Below are positions 41,598 to 50,008 of a DNA stretch of 64,000 bases, piece after piece. Below the pieces are notes generated by a model. That model was not told the DNA's origin. It saw nothing but the letters and a program-made list of their open reading frames with translations, and ran no database searches. Every line of letters starts with the position of its first letter. Within the stretch, counting starts at the first letter, position 1. The stretch is from contig CAVOSX010000005.1 of the NCBI GenBank assembly GCA_963699015.1, positions 1 to 64,000 of the forward strand, read 5' to 3'. This stretch comes from PALSA-505 sp963699015 (GTDB taxonomy: Bacteria > Actinomycetota > Actinomycetes > Streptosporangiales > Streptosporangiaceae). The position numbers were made by a program, and so were the translations under genes.

Positions 41598-44228
41598 TCA
41601 GCCGGGCGCCATGTCCACGAACCGGCTGTAGTGACCCTGGAATGCGACCGTCACCGTGGCGGTGGGCCCGTTCCTGTGCTTGGCCACGACCAGGTCAGCC
41701 TCGCCAGCTCTCGGCGACTCCCGCTCGTACGCATCCTCCCGATGCAGCAGGATGACCATATCCGAATCCTGTTCGATACTGTTATGAAGGTTTATCCCAT
41801 TAGCGACGAAGTTATGCGTATCCTTTACGGTTGCGTCGTAGACAGGCTGTGGACCTAGTGCTTCAATGGCCACAATCCGGTCCCAGTAAATGTCAGTGCT
41901 CGCGATCTGCCTGAGCGCAGCTGAATCCAGCGCGTTCGCGCAGCGCATCAGCCGCTCCCGTGACGGGCAGCTCTTGTATAGGGTTGACCCGCAGTAATGC
42001 GTGCCTATCGCCGCCTGGAACTGGCGTTCAGACAGGCCCGCGCGAATTCGTTCGGCCCTGACGAGGTCCCAGACCTCCGCCGGCAGCGTGTCCGTGTTCG
42101 TATTGACTGCACGCCCGTCCAGGGAAGCGAGCAATTCGCCCACCGGCTCACCCCGGGCGCTGTGTACGCCGATCTCGCGGCAGAACACCCGCAGGCTGGG
42201 ACCGTCCGCCACGATGACATGAAAGCCAGGGCGGTATCCGGATTTCGTCACCTGCCGGATGCGCGCGACAATCCCGAATCGGGCGAGCAGAAGCGCAACT
42301 CCGTCAGCGAGTTCCCGGCTGGACGATGCGTAGTAGACCTTTGGCGCGGTCCTGCGGCGCGGGACCGTCACGTTCCCGTCGGTCGCCCACAGATGTCGCA
42401 GGAAGACGGAGATCTCCCGGTTGCTGGCTGAGTGCAAGGTCACAGGGATGCGCTTCTGGTAGGACCGCAGGTCGGATATCCCCAGTTCTAGAAACCAGGT
42501 GTGCAGCGGATTAAGGCGCCCCCGTGCGCATTTCTGCGGCGCGGGCAGGTAGGCGTGGAACCGTGTGCCCTGCGCAACCCTGCGCGCGGTGATGCCGAAC
42601 TCCGCCGCTGCGGCGGCCTCCACGAAGGCCAGGTTGGCCTGATCGGCCGATGTGTAATGCACTGGTTGCTTGCGCAGTACACACCCGTCGCCTATGAGAT
42701 GCGCCAGCAGGCCTAGCCGGTGTTCTGACCAGTCCAGGCCCGCGCCGATGGGCTCGGGGATGCGACGCGCTATGCCCACCCGGCCGCCGACGGTCAGATC
42801 CTCCAGGGGCGTCCAGCCGTCGAAGGTGAGGAAGGGGTGATTGCCCGAGGCCTTGACCTCTCGGCCTGACGCCAGGCGCACCCGGTAGACATCCTTGACA
42901 CCGGAGGCGAAGGCGTCGGTGATTGGCGAGGGCACAAGGCGCTGGTGCTGATCGACGGACCAGACGAGGATGTCCCGGTGCCCGCTCTGCATCAGTTCGG
43001 CGAACGTGACCGGTGCCCCGGTGTCCGCACGGAACAGCGCCGTGTCCGCCGTCAGGCAACCGGACTCACGCAGGTCAGAGAGCAGGGGGCGCTTGTCTGT
43101 ACGCTGCTCGGGGCCGCGGTTCAGCTGCGACACCGCGACCACGGGGACGTCGAGCTCCTTGGCCAGCAGCTTGAGCGAGCGGGACATATCCGACACTTCC
43201 TGCTGCCTGTTCTCCACCCTTCGCGGTGAGCTCATCAGCTGCAGGTAGTCGATGATCACCATCCGCAGGTCGTTGCGCTGCTTCAGCCGCCGGCACTTGG
43301 CCCGGATCTCCATCAGGTTGAGGTTCGGCGAATCATCGATGAACAGCGGGGCGTCCACGACCTCACTCATCCGCCGCGCCAGCCGGGTCCAGTCGTCGTC
43401 ATTCAGCTGGCCGGTCCGCATGGTATGCAGCGGTACCCGGGCCTCGGCGGATAGCAGCCGCATGGTGATCTCGTTGCGGCTCATCTCCAGGCTGAAGATC
43501 ACGGTGGCCAGGCCGTGCTCCACCGAGGCAGCCCGGGCCAGGTCCAGTGCCAACGTTGACTTGCCGAGGGCCGGGCGGGCGGCTATGACGATCATCTGGC
43601 CGGGATGCAGCCCGTTGGTGAGGGCGTCCAGGTCGGCGAACCCGGTGGGCACGCCGGTCATCCTGCCGCCGTGGCTGCCGATCGCCTCGATCTCGTCCAG
43701 CGTCCCTGGCATGATCTCCGACAGCGGCAGGTAGTCCTCGCTCACCCTCCGGTCGGTGACCGCGTACACCTCAGCCTGTGCCTGATCGACGAGGTCGTCT
43801 GCCTCGCCGTCGCCGGAGTAGCCGAGCTGGACGATCCGGGTCCCGACCTCGACCAGGCGGCGCAGGGTGGCCCGTTCCCTGACGATCCTGGCGTAGTAGC
43901 CGGCGTTGGCCGCGGTCGGCACGGAGGCGATCAGCGTGTGCAGGTAGTCCGCGCCGCCCACCCGGCCGACCTCACCGCGCCGGGTCAGCTCCGCCGCCAC
44001 GGTGACCGCGTCGGCCGGCTCGCCACGGCCGTAGAGGTCCAGGATGACCTCGTGCACGATCTGGTGCGCGGGCCGGTAGTGATCGTGCGGCCTGATGATC
44101 TCGAGCACGTCGGAGATGGCGTCCTTGGACAGCAGCATGCCGCCGAGCACGCACCGCTCGGCGTCGATGTCGTGCGGCGGAGTCCGCTCGAAGTCCCCGC
44201 CCCGTGGCGCGATCTCGGTGACGCTCAC
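41598..44228 (-). CDS. dnaB: Replicative DNA helicase DnaB, intein-containing precursor
   Basis: From the GTG at 44228 (GGGGAGG about 10 bases upstream) the precursor is 876 residues; without the intein the helicase is 450. The host protein shows the N-terminal domain (HDIDAERCVLGGMLLSKDAI), Walker A ARPALGKST, Walker B VIIDYLQLM, and the arginine-finger region ending LRESG. There the intein interrupts, and the chain resumes SIEQDSDMVILLHRED for 60 residues. DnaB unwinds DNA ahead of the replication fork as a hexamer, so correct splicing is required for growth. An ATG at 44261 is an alternative start. Confidence 0.96.
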   Translation of the reverse strand: MSVTEIAPRGGDFERTPPHDIDAERCVLGGMLLSKDAISDVLEIIRPHDHYRPAHQIVHEVILDLYGRGEPADAVTVAAELTRRGEVGRVGGADYLHTLIASVPTAANAGYYARIVRERATLRRLVEVGTRIVQLGYSGDGEADDLVDQAQAEVYAVTDRRVSEDYLPLSEIMPGTLDEIEAIGSHGGRMTGVPTGFADLDALTNGLHPGQMIVIAARPALGKSTLALDLARAASVEHGLATVIFSLEMSRNEITMRLLSAEARVPLHTMRTGQLNDDDWTRLARRMSEVVDAPLFIDDSPNLNLMEIRAKCRRLKQRNDLRMVIIDYLQLMSSPRRVENRQQEVSDMSRSLKLLAKELDVPVVAVSQLNRGPEQRTDKRPLLSDLRESGCLTADTALFRADTGAPVTFAELMQSGHRDILVWSVDQHQRLVPSPITDAFASGVKDVYRVRLASGREVKASGNHPFLTFDGWTPLEDLTVGGRVGIARRIPEPIGAGLDWSEHRLGLLAHLIGDGCVLRKQPVHYTSADQANLAFVEAAAAAEFGITARRVAQGTRFHAYLPAPQKCARGRLNPLHTWFLELGISDLRSYQKRIPVTLHSASNREISVFLRHLWATDGNVTVPRRRTAPKVYYASSSRELADGVALLLARFGIVARIRQVTKSGYRPGFHVIVADGPSLRVFCREIGVHSARGEPVGELLASLDGRAVNTNTDTLPAEVWDLVRAERIRAGLSERQFQAAIGTHYCGSTLYKSCPSRERLMRCANALDSAALRQIASTDIYWDRIVAIEALGPQPVYDATVKDTHNFVANGINLHNSIEQDSDMVILLHREDAYERESPRAGEADLVVAKHRNGPTATVTVAFQGHYSRFVDMAPG
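41781..43058 (-). other. DnaB intein with LAGLIDADG endonuclease
   Basis: The intein is 426 residues from Cys1 (codon 43056-43058) to Asn426 (41781-41783), with Ser as the +1 extein residue. Block A is CLTADTALF; block B is ASGNHPFLT, where Ser-Gly-Asn-His replaces the usual Thr-x-x-His. Block F is VYDATVKDTHNFVANG and block G is INLHN with the penultimate His. Endonuclease motifs LLAHLIGDGC (117-126) and FLRHLWATDG (219-228) keep their acidic residues. A DNA-binding-like helical part lies near 325-380. To my knowledge the insertion point is the same as in the Synechocystis DnaB intein. Confidence 0.95.
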
Positions 44229-44643
44229 CTTGCCTACCGCCTCCCCTGCGCCCGGCGTCATTCGTAACTGTGTTCGGCCGCCTTGTTCCTTTATAGCGGA
44301 CCCTTCGGACAGTCTTCCTGACCCCTCTGCTGACGACCAACTCCAGGTGTGCACGCCCCTGTGGATAGCTTGTGCAGACACGCCGCCCGCGCTGTGCGGA
44401 GCCTGGGGGGAGCGCTGGGGAGATTTCCGGTTACCCGCCGGAGCCGAGCCATCTACCTGCTGTTACGTGATTCACGGGCTGTGTGCAAGAAAAACTTCTG
44501 CGCTTCTCGGCCATCCGCTACCGCGAGAAGTTATCCACACGTGCGCGAGGGCCGGCGGGCCAGGGCAACGCCCTGACCGCGGCGGCGCCGGGAGGCGGCC
44601 GCGCGGCCGCGGGCCGCCCTGTGAGACGGCGCGGATCTGCCCG
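44229..44643. promoter_or_regulatory. Upstream region of dnaB with two DnaA-box-like sites
   Basis: No gene is visible in 415 bases. TTATCCACA at 44531-44539 is a perfect DnaA box; TGTGGATAG at 44360-44368 is a one-mismatch box in the opposite orientation. The region should hold the dnaB promoter and that of the small plus-strand gene. The boxes are consistent with DnaA-linked control, but two sites do not make an origin. Confidence 0.45.
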
Positions 44644-44889
44644 ATGAGCGTGCGAGCGGGACCCCGGTCCCGCTATCGTTCGACTGTGTGTTCGACCCCC
44701 GAGCCGTCGCTGGAGGACCTTACCCGGGCAATCGAGGAGCTGGCCGCGGCCAGCAAGGCCGACGCGGCGCCCGGTCACCTGGACGAGCGCATCGCCGAGC
44801 TCTGGGCAATGGTTGCCGGCCTCGACCCTGAACTGGCCCGGCGCCTGGCCCGGTACAAAGGCCCGGCCGGCGGCCAGGCGGAGCCATGA
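44644..44889 (+). CDS. Small actinobacterial protein of unknown function
   Basis: The 81-residue product (or 67 from a GTG at 44686) contains a helical core LEDLTRAIEELAAASKAD and the common ending HLDERIAELWAMVAGLDPELARRL. Proteins with this tail are widespread in actinobacteria; none has a known role to my knowledge. It has no signal peptide. The gene lies between dnaB and the PHP-domain gene. Confidence 0.65.
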   Translation: MSVRAGPRSRYRSTVCSTPEPSLEDLTRAIEELAAASKADAAPGHLDERIAELWAMVAGLDPELARRLARYKGPAGGQAEP

Positions 44890-44922
44890 ACGGCGCACCG
44901 CTGACCGGGCGGCCCTGTCCGG

Positions 44923-46806
44923 TCAGACCTGCCTCGGTACCGGAATCCCGCCGGGCGGCGGGTTGCGCAGCAGCCATACCGGGTTGGATGTGGCTACCGT
45001 GCTGGCGCGGGCGTCCAGCACCTGGGTGCGGATGAAGCTGTCCGAGGACGTGTCCACGGGCAGGCTCACCTCGCCGCCGCCGCTGGCGAGGTCGGTGCCG
45101 GAGTAGGTGGCGATCACGCTCGTGTCCGGCGTGGGCGCGGTGGCGCCTGCGTAGTCCACCGCGCCCTGGATCACCAGCACCGACCCGCCAGCGGGAATCT
45201 GCGTGCCGGTGACGGCCAGCTGCCTGGAAGTTACCTGGGACACGCTGGCCGAGCCCATCGGGCAGGAGCCGTCCACCAGGAGGTCGAGGGTGCCGGGGAA
45301 ACCGGACAGTGACCCGCACCAGGCCCGGCCCGCGGCCAGCGCGGCCAGCAGGTCCGGCTGCCCGGTGCTCGCGGCCCATGCGGAGGTGATCCAGTTGTTG
45401 CGCAGTCCCGGCCAGTTCACGCCGAAGTGATCGTCGGACGTGCCGTTGCCGGTGAGGAACACCGCATTGCGCGACAGCACATCCCACAGTCCGATGTGGT
45501 GAGTGAGGTTGACGCCCTGGCGCAGGTTGTAGCCGACCTCGATCAGGTCGCACCCCATGACGTTGTTGCCCAGCAGCGCAGTGGCGACCTGATCGAGCAT
45601 CGTGTCCTGGGTCGATGCCGGAAGCGCGGCGATGTCGCCGTACCCGAAGGGGTGGTTATAGCTGGCCAGGCCGCCGGCGGAATGAATCTGGGGGATGACG
45701 GTCCCGGTCAGGAAGCGGGAGTATTTCGCCTTCGTCATGCCGTTGTAGCCCGGTACGGCAACATCAGGGCCGAACCAGTTGAGGTGCGGCAGGAACGGCG
45801 AGACCTCCAGGCCCTGCTGCTGGGTAACACCCGGATACGTGCCGGCCAGGTCCTGCATCATCGACTGCTGCTGGGTGAACAGTTCGCCGCCGGTCAAGGT
45901 GCGGGTGAACCGCAGGTAGTCGAAGTACCCGGATACGGCGCCCCCGGTGGATACGGCGTTGAGCTGTAGCTTCCACAGCGCGAAGTCCCGCGGGTCCAGC
46001 GACGGCCAGAGCGCGGCGATGTCCTGCTCCGGGGTGACGGTGACCGTCTGCCAGGGCATGCCCACCGGGATCGTCACGACGCCGAGGGAGCCCTGCGCGG
46101 TCCGGGTGGCCTGCCCGGTGCCGGGGACCATCCGGTACGACAGCGAATACTTGCCGCCGGACGGGTGGTCGGAGGACTGGATGGCCAGCTCCAGGTAGCC
46201 GCGGCTCCAGCCCGCGCTGAGCAGCACGTCGATGGACAGCGACTGGCCTGCCAGGTTGTCGCGGATGTTCCACCCCGCGGGCTGGGTGTTGGCGTACAGC
46301 CCCGCCCAGGCCGAGGCGACACCGCCGCGCGCCGCGGCGGCCAGCTGTATCGACCCGGCCGCGACCGGGTCGTTGGGCGAAGAGGGTGACTGGACGAACT
46401 GCGCTGTCCAGCCGGTCTTGAGGCCGGTGCTGTGCTCGGTGACCCACTTCCATTTGCCGCCCTGGCCGACCGCGCCCTTTTCGCTGGGGCCGGTGAAGTG
46501 CACCACGTCCCGGTAGTTGAAGCCGTCCATCCGGTGGTCATGGTCGGTCCACCACAGCACATCGACCGCATTGGCGGCCGCCTGGAACAGCTGGCCGTCC
46601 ATCGACCCGCTCTGCTCGCTGAACGAGGAATGGATGTGCATCGCCATGGCGTAGGCGCGCGTGCCATCGGCGGCGGCGGGCCGCAGCGAGGAGCGCAGCG
46701 GCAGCCGGGCGGGCAGCCGGGCGCGCGGCAGCAGGGCCGCCCCGGCCGCGAGAGCGCCGGCGCCGTGCAGGAAGGTGCGCCTGGTCACTCCGTGGTCATC
46801 GCACAT
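44923..46806 (-). CDS. Tat-exported PHP-domain protein with inserted beta domain
   Basis: The 627-residue protein has a twin-arginine signal (VTRRTFLHG, then an Ala-rich stretch). A PHP-type metal site opens with MHIHSSFSE (His57, His59) and WWTDHD (Asp88, His89). The next 230 residues look like an inserted beta-sandwich, with aromatic and polar strands (WKWVTEHSTGLKTGW; GYLELAIQSSDHPSGG). Further metal-site parts follow (ASYNHPFGYGD; GTSDDHFGVNWPG). PHP enzymes are phosphoesterases. Export suggests action on phosphorylated envelope or nutrient molecules. It separates dnaB from the ribosomal gene cluster. Confidence 0.85.
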   Translation of the reverse strand: MCDDHGVTRRTFLHGAGALAAGAALLPRARLPARLPLRSSLRPAAADGTRAYAMAMHIHSSFSEQSGSMDGQLFQAAANAVDVLWWTDHDHRMDGFNYRDVVHFTGPSEKGAVGQGGKWKWVTEHSTGLKTGWTAQFVQSPSSPNDPVAAGSIQLAAAARGGVASAWAGLYANTQPAGWNIRDNLAGQSLSIDVLLSAGWSRGYLELAIQSSDHPSGGKYSLSYRMVPGTGQATRTAQGSLGVVTIPVGMPWQTVTVTPEQDIAALWPSLDPRDFALWKLQLNAVSTGGAVSGYFDYLRFTRTLTGGELFTQQQSMMQDLAGTYPGVTQQQGLEVSPFLPHLNWFGPDVAVPGYNGMTKAKYSRFLTGTVIPQIHSAGGLASYNHPFGYGDIAALPASTQDTMLDQVATALLGNNVMGCDLIEVGYNLRQGVNLTHHIGLWDVLSRNAVFLTGNGTSDDHFGVNWPGLRNNWITSAWAASTGQPDLLAALAAGRAWCGSLSGFPGTLDLLVDGSCPMGSASVSQVTSRQLAVTGTQIPAGGSVLVIQGAVDYAGATAPTPDTSVIATYSGTDLASGGGEVSLPVDTSSDSFIRTQVLDARASTVATSNPVWLLRNPPPGGIPVPRQV

Positions 46807-46921
46807 TCAGCTGCCCCCCGGGGCCGACGGGTACCGACATGTCGTGCAAATCCTAGATCCCCGCCGGAGCGTGAGGTTCCGGACTTTGCCCTAACCGGGA
46901 GGTTTGCAGTCGGGGACCGCT

Positions 46922-47368
46922 TCAGGCGCCGACGATCTCGACGTCGAGCGAAGCGCTGACCTCCGGATGCAACCGCACCGATACCTGGTGCGAGCCGACC
47001 GTCTTGATCGGGTTGGTGACCTCGATCCGGCGCCGGTCCAGTTCGGGGCCGCCGGCGGCGCGGACCGCCGCCGCGATATCCGCGGGGGTCACCGAGCCGA
47101 ACAGCCGGCCGCTGGCGCCCGCACGGGTCTGCAGCCGGACGGTGAGCGCCTCAAGCTCGGACGCCGCGCGCTTGGCGTCGTCGAGACCCTGGATCGCGCG
47201 CGCCGAGCGCGCGCGCTTGATCAGGTCGATCTGCTTCTCCGCGCCCCGCGTCCAGGGCATCGCGAGGCGGCGGGGTATCAGGTAGTTGCGCCCGTACCCG
47301 CCGGCCACCTCGACCACGTCACCCGGGCCGCCGAGGCCGGTGACCTCCTGGGTGAGGACGAGCTTCAT
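46922..47368 (-). CDS. rplI: 50S ribosomal protein L9
   Basis: From the ATG at 47368 the protein is 148 residues, the normal length. The N-terminal domain reads MKLVLTQEVTGLGGPGDVVE and GYGRNYLIPRRLA; a long central helix and the C-terminal domain follow (LFGSVTPADIAAAV; SHQVSVRLHPEV). It binds 23S rRNA in the large subunit. It is the last gene of rpsF-ssb-rpsR-rplI and starts 36 bases after rpsR. Confidence 0.96.
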   Translation of the reverse strand: MKLVLTQEVTGLGGPGDVVEVAGGYGRNYLIPRRLAMPWTRGAEKQIDLIKRARSARAIQGLDDAKRAASELEALTVRLQTRAGASGRLFGSVTPADIAAAVRAAGGPELDRRRIEVTNPIKTVGSHQVSVRLHPEVSASLDVEIVGA

Positions 47369-47404
47369 GGGTGTGCGACTCATCGGTTCTGGTCCCCCCC
47401 GGCC

Positions 47405-47641
47405 TCAGCGCGCGGTGCTCGTGTAGGGCAGCAGCGCCATCTCGCGGGCATTCTTGATCGCGGTCGCGACGTCGCGCTGGTGCTGCGTGCAGTTGCCGGT
47501 GACCCGCCTGGCCCGGATCTTGTGCCGGTCGGAGATGAACTTGCGCAGCAGGGCCGTGTCCTTGTAGTTGACGTAGACGATCTTCTCCTGACAGAACAGG
47601 CAGACCTTCTTCTTCGGCTTGCGTATCGGTGCCTTGGCCAT
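47405..47641 (-). CDS. rpsR: 30S ribosomal protein S18
   Basis: The 78-residue protein begins MAKAPIRKPKKKVCLFCQEK and contains RKFISDRHKIRARRVTGNCTQHQRD. The CxxC plus later Cys/His indicate the zinc-binding form of S18. In many actinobacteria this is the housekeeping copy, paired with zinc-independent versions elsewhere. It binds S6 in the 30S platform; rpsF is in the same operon. Confidence 0.96.
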   Translation of the reverse strand: MAKAPIRKPKKKVCLFCQEKIVYVNYKDTALLRKFISDRHKIRARRVTGNCTQHQRDVATAIKNAREMALLPYTSTAR

Positions 47642-47704
47642 CGTGGTGCTCCTCTGCAGAGCCCCGGTTCACCGGGGATGGTCGGTTTCTCGGTCAATAA
47701 GGGG

Positions 47705-48232
47705 TTAGAACGGCGGCTCGTCCGTGGTCCCGCCGTCGCCGGCCTCTGACGCCCACGGGTCGGCGGCGGCTGCTGAGCCGCCCGAGCCGCCACCGTACCC
47801 GCCGGACTGGCCGCCCCCGCCGCCGCCGGGGGCGCCCTGGCCGCCGTACCCGCCGCCGGCGGACCGGCTGGACTTGGTGACCTTGGCGGACGCGTTGCGC
47901 AGCGAGGGGCCGACGTCGTCTACCTCGACCTCGTACACGGTGCGCTTCTCGCCCTCCCTGGTCTCATACGAGCGCTGCCGGAGCCGGCCGGAAACGATCA
48001 CTCGCGAGCCCCGCTGCAGGCTCTCGGCCACGTTCTCTGCGGCCTGACGCCACACGTTGCAGGACAGGAACAGGCTGTCGCCGTCCTTCCACTCGCCTGT
48101 CGCGTTGTCGCGGAACCTCGGCGTGGAGGCGATGCGGAACGTGGCGACGGCCTGTCCGGTCTGGGTGTACCGGAGCTCCGGGTCGCCGACAAGATTGCCG
48201 ACGATCGTGATCTGTGTGTCGCCTGCTGCCAT
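47705..48232 (-). CDS. ssb: Single-stranded DNA-binding protein
   Basis: The 175-residue protein has the OB fold (TQITIVGNLVGDPELRYTQT; VSGRLRQRSYETREGEKRT), a Gly-rich linker (GGGYGGQGAPGGGGGGQSGG), and the acidic protein-interaction tail ending DEPPF. It coats single-stranded DNA as a tetramer in replication and repair. The location between rpsF and rpsR is the usual actinobacterial one. Confidence 0.96.
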   Translation of the reverse strand: MAAGDTQITIVGNLVGDPELRYTQTGQAVATFRIASTPRFRDNATGEWKDGDSLFLSCNVWRQAAENVAESLQRGSRVIVSGRLRQRSYETREGEKRTVYEVEVDDVGPSLRNASAKVTKSSRSAGGGYGGQGAPGGGGGGQSGGYGGGSGGSAAAADPWASEAGDGGTTDEPPF

Positions 48233-48288
48233 GGGGTGCTCCCGGTCGTTCGGCTGGTGGTTCTACCGCGGGCCGCGGAACGGTCCGC

Positions 48289-48579
48289 TCAGTGACGGCC
48301 CGGGCGGATGACCTTCGTCCGCAGGATCGCCTCGTTCAGGTTCAGCTGGCGATCCAGCTCCCGGACCGCGTCTGACTCCGACGTCAGATCGACGACAGCG
48401 TAGATGCCTTCGAACTTCTTATCGATACCATAGGCTAGCCTGCGGCGGCCCCACACGTTGACTTTGTTGACGCTTCCGCCACTCGTCTGGATAACGGTGA
48501 GGAACTGGTCAAGCGACGGCTGAACGGTACGCTCCTCGAGCTCAGGGTCGAGGATGATCATCATCTCGTAGTGGCGCAT
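48289..48579 (-). CDS. rpsF: 30S ribosomal protein S6
   Basis: The 96-residue protein starts MRHYEMMIILDPELEERTVQ at the ATG at 48579 and has the S6 fold through KVNVWGRRRLAYGIDKKFEG to the end. It partners with S18 in the small subunit. It is the first gene of the four-gene operon, with the promoter probably within 48580-48780. Confidence 0.96.
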   Translation of the reverse strand: MRHYEMMIILDPELEERTVQPSLDQFLTVIQTSGGSVNKVNVWGRRRLAYGIDKKFEGIYAVVDLTSESDAVRELDRQLNLNEAILRTKVIRPGRH

Positions 48580-48838
48580 GGGCGGATCCGGCCTCCTCTG
48601 GACTGACGCGGTCACGGTGTCGGGTGACAGGAGGTGCAGCGCGCCGCGATCAGGGAACCCCGCTGGCGCGCGCAGCGCGGCCAGCCTACCAAGGGTCAGG
48701 CCGTGCCTTTGACCGAACGGCCCCGGTGGCACCGCCGGCCTGCCGCGGCCGGCAACGGGGCGGGACCTGCGCGATTCCAGGCCGGTGCAGGAGGGAACCA
48801 TCACCGTGACGTCCTTGCCACTGCGGGAGGTTGCCGCC

Positions 48839-49147
48839 ATGCCCAATGTTGTCCGAGCCCACCCGCGTATGCCGCACGTCACGCTCAACAGCGATGGCCA
48901 GCGGCATCCGCTGCTGAACACCCTCACCCTGCTAACGCTCGTCTTCGGCATCGCCGCCATTGCCCTCGGCTTCGTCGTCCGGACGCACCTGGCGGCGTGC
49001 GTGCTCGGGCTGGTGGCCCTCCTCATCGGGATATATGCGCAGCTGGTGTCCGAGACCAGGGAGGAGCGGGTCCTCATCGTGACCGGGCTGATAGCCGCGT
49101 TCGTCGGCGCGGGCCTCGGCTTCGCGCACGGCGGCTTCGGCATCTGA
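48839..49147 (+). CDS. Small three-helix membrane protein
   Basis: From the ATG at 48839 the product is 102 residues (a GTG at 48785 would add 18). Three hydrophobic helices are clear: LLNTLTLLTLVFGIAAIALGF, LAACVLGLVALLIGIYAQLV and VLIVTGLIAAFVGAGLGF. The N-terminus is short and cytoplasmic-like (PRMPHVTLNSDGQRHP). No family is recognised. It lies divergent from the ribosomal operon. Confidence 0.7.
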   Translation: MPNVVRAHPRMPHVTLNSDGQRHPLLNTLTLLTLVFGIAAIALGFVVRTHLAACVLGLVALLIGIYAQLVSETREERVLIVTGLIAAFVGAGLGFAHGGFGI

Positions 49148-49221
49148 CCGGCCCGCGCGGTGGCGGCTTACGGACCGCCGGGGACCGCGCATGACGTGCC
49201 GGATGCCTCTAGGCTCGGTGG

Positions 49222-49998
49222 ATGACGAGGATCGGGGCCCATGTGCACCGCGGCGACCCGTTCGCCACCGCGACCTCCTGGGAAGCCGAGGTCGCCCAGT
49301 TCTTTCTCGGCGACCCGCAGGACTGGAAGGCGCCGACCTTCCCCGCAGAGCCGGCCGCGCTGCGGGACGCGTTCGCCGAGGCGAGGATCGAGATCTTCAT
49401 CCACGCTCCGTACCGGATCAACGTCGCGACCACCAACAACCGGATCCGGATCCCCAGCCGCAAGCTGCTCGGGCAGTACCTGGAGGCCGCCGCGACCATC
49501 GGCGCAGCGGGCGTGATCGTGCACGGCGGCCACGTTGACGCGGGGGCCGAACCCGAGCAGGGGTATGAGAACTGGCAGAAGGCGGTCGAGCGAATCGAGC
49601 GCCCGGTGCCGATGCTGATCGAGAACACGGCAGGCGGCGACCGGGCGATGGCCCGCGGCCTGGACGCGGTGGCCAGGCTCTGGGAGGCGATCGCCGGCGG
49701 GCTCGACGACAATGTCGGCTTCTGCCTGGATACCTGCCACGCGTACGCCGGCGGTGAGGAACTGGCCGGCATCGTGGACCGGGTCAAGTCCATCACCGGC
49801 CGGATCGACCTGGTGCACTGCAATAACTCCAGGGACGAGCAGGGTTCCGGGCGGGACAGGCATGCCGGCATCCCGGACGGCACGATCGATCCGGCTCTGC
49901 TGCTCGACGTGGTCCGGGCCGCCGGGGCCCCCGCGGTCTGCGAGACGCCCGATCCGGCGAGCGACATCAGCTGGCTCCGGGAGCGGCTTTCCGCCTGA
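49222..49998 (+). CDS. Deoxyribonuclease IV / AP endonuclease family 2-like protein
   Basis: The 258-residue TIM barrel has the metal ligands of endonuclease IV: FIHAPYRINVA, VIVHGGHVDAG, IENTAGGDRA, CLDTCHAYAGG, HCNNSRDEQGSGRDRH and CETP. Zinc-dependent DNase IV cuts at abasic sites during base excision repair. The sequence begins TRIGAHVHRGD, matching the family start. Length is normal. It stands alone, convergent to the GT87 gene. Confidence 0.9.
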   Translation: MTRIGAHVHRGDPFATATSWEAEVAQFFLGDPQDWKAPTFPAEPAALRDAFAEARIEIFIHAPYRINVATTNNRIRIPSRKLLGQYLEAAATIGAAGVIVHGGHVDAGAEPEQGYENWQKAVERIERPVPMLIENTAGGDRAMARGLDAVARLWEAIAGGLDDNVGFCLDTCHAYAGGEELAGIVDRVKSITGRIDLVHCNNSRDEQGSGRDRHAGIPDGTIDPALLLDVVRAAGAPAVCETPDPASDISWLRERLSA

Positions 49999-50008
49999 CC
50001 GGCAGCCG

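Noticed and set aside
44229..44643. Chromosome origin candidate because of DnaA boxes
   Set aside because: Only two boxes in 415 bases and no dnaA or dnaN nearby; an actinobacterial oriC has many clustered boxes between those genes.
47815..47870. Repetitive GCC/CCG triplets
   Set aside because: They code the Gly-rich linker of SSB on the minus strand and are not an independent repeat.
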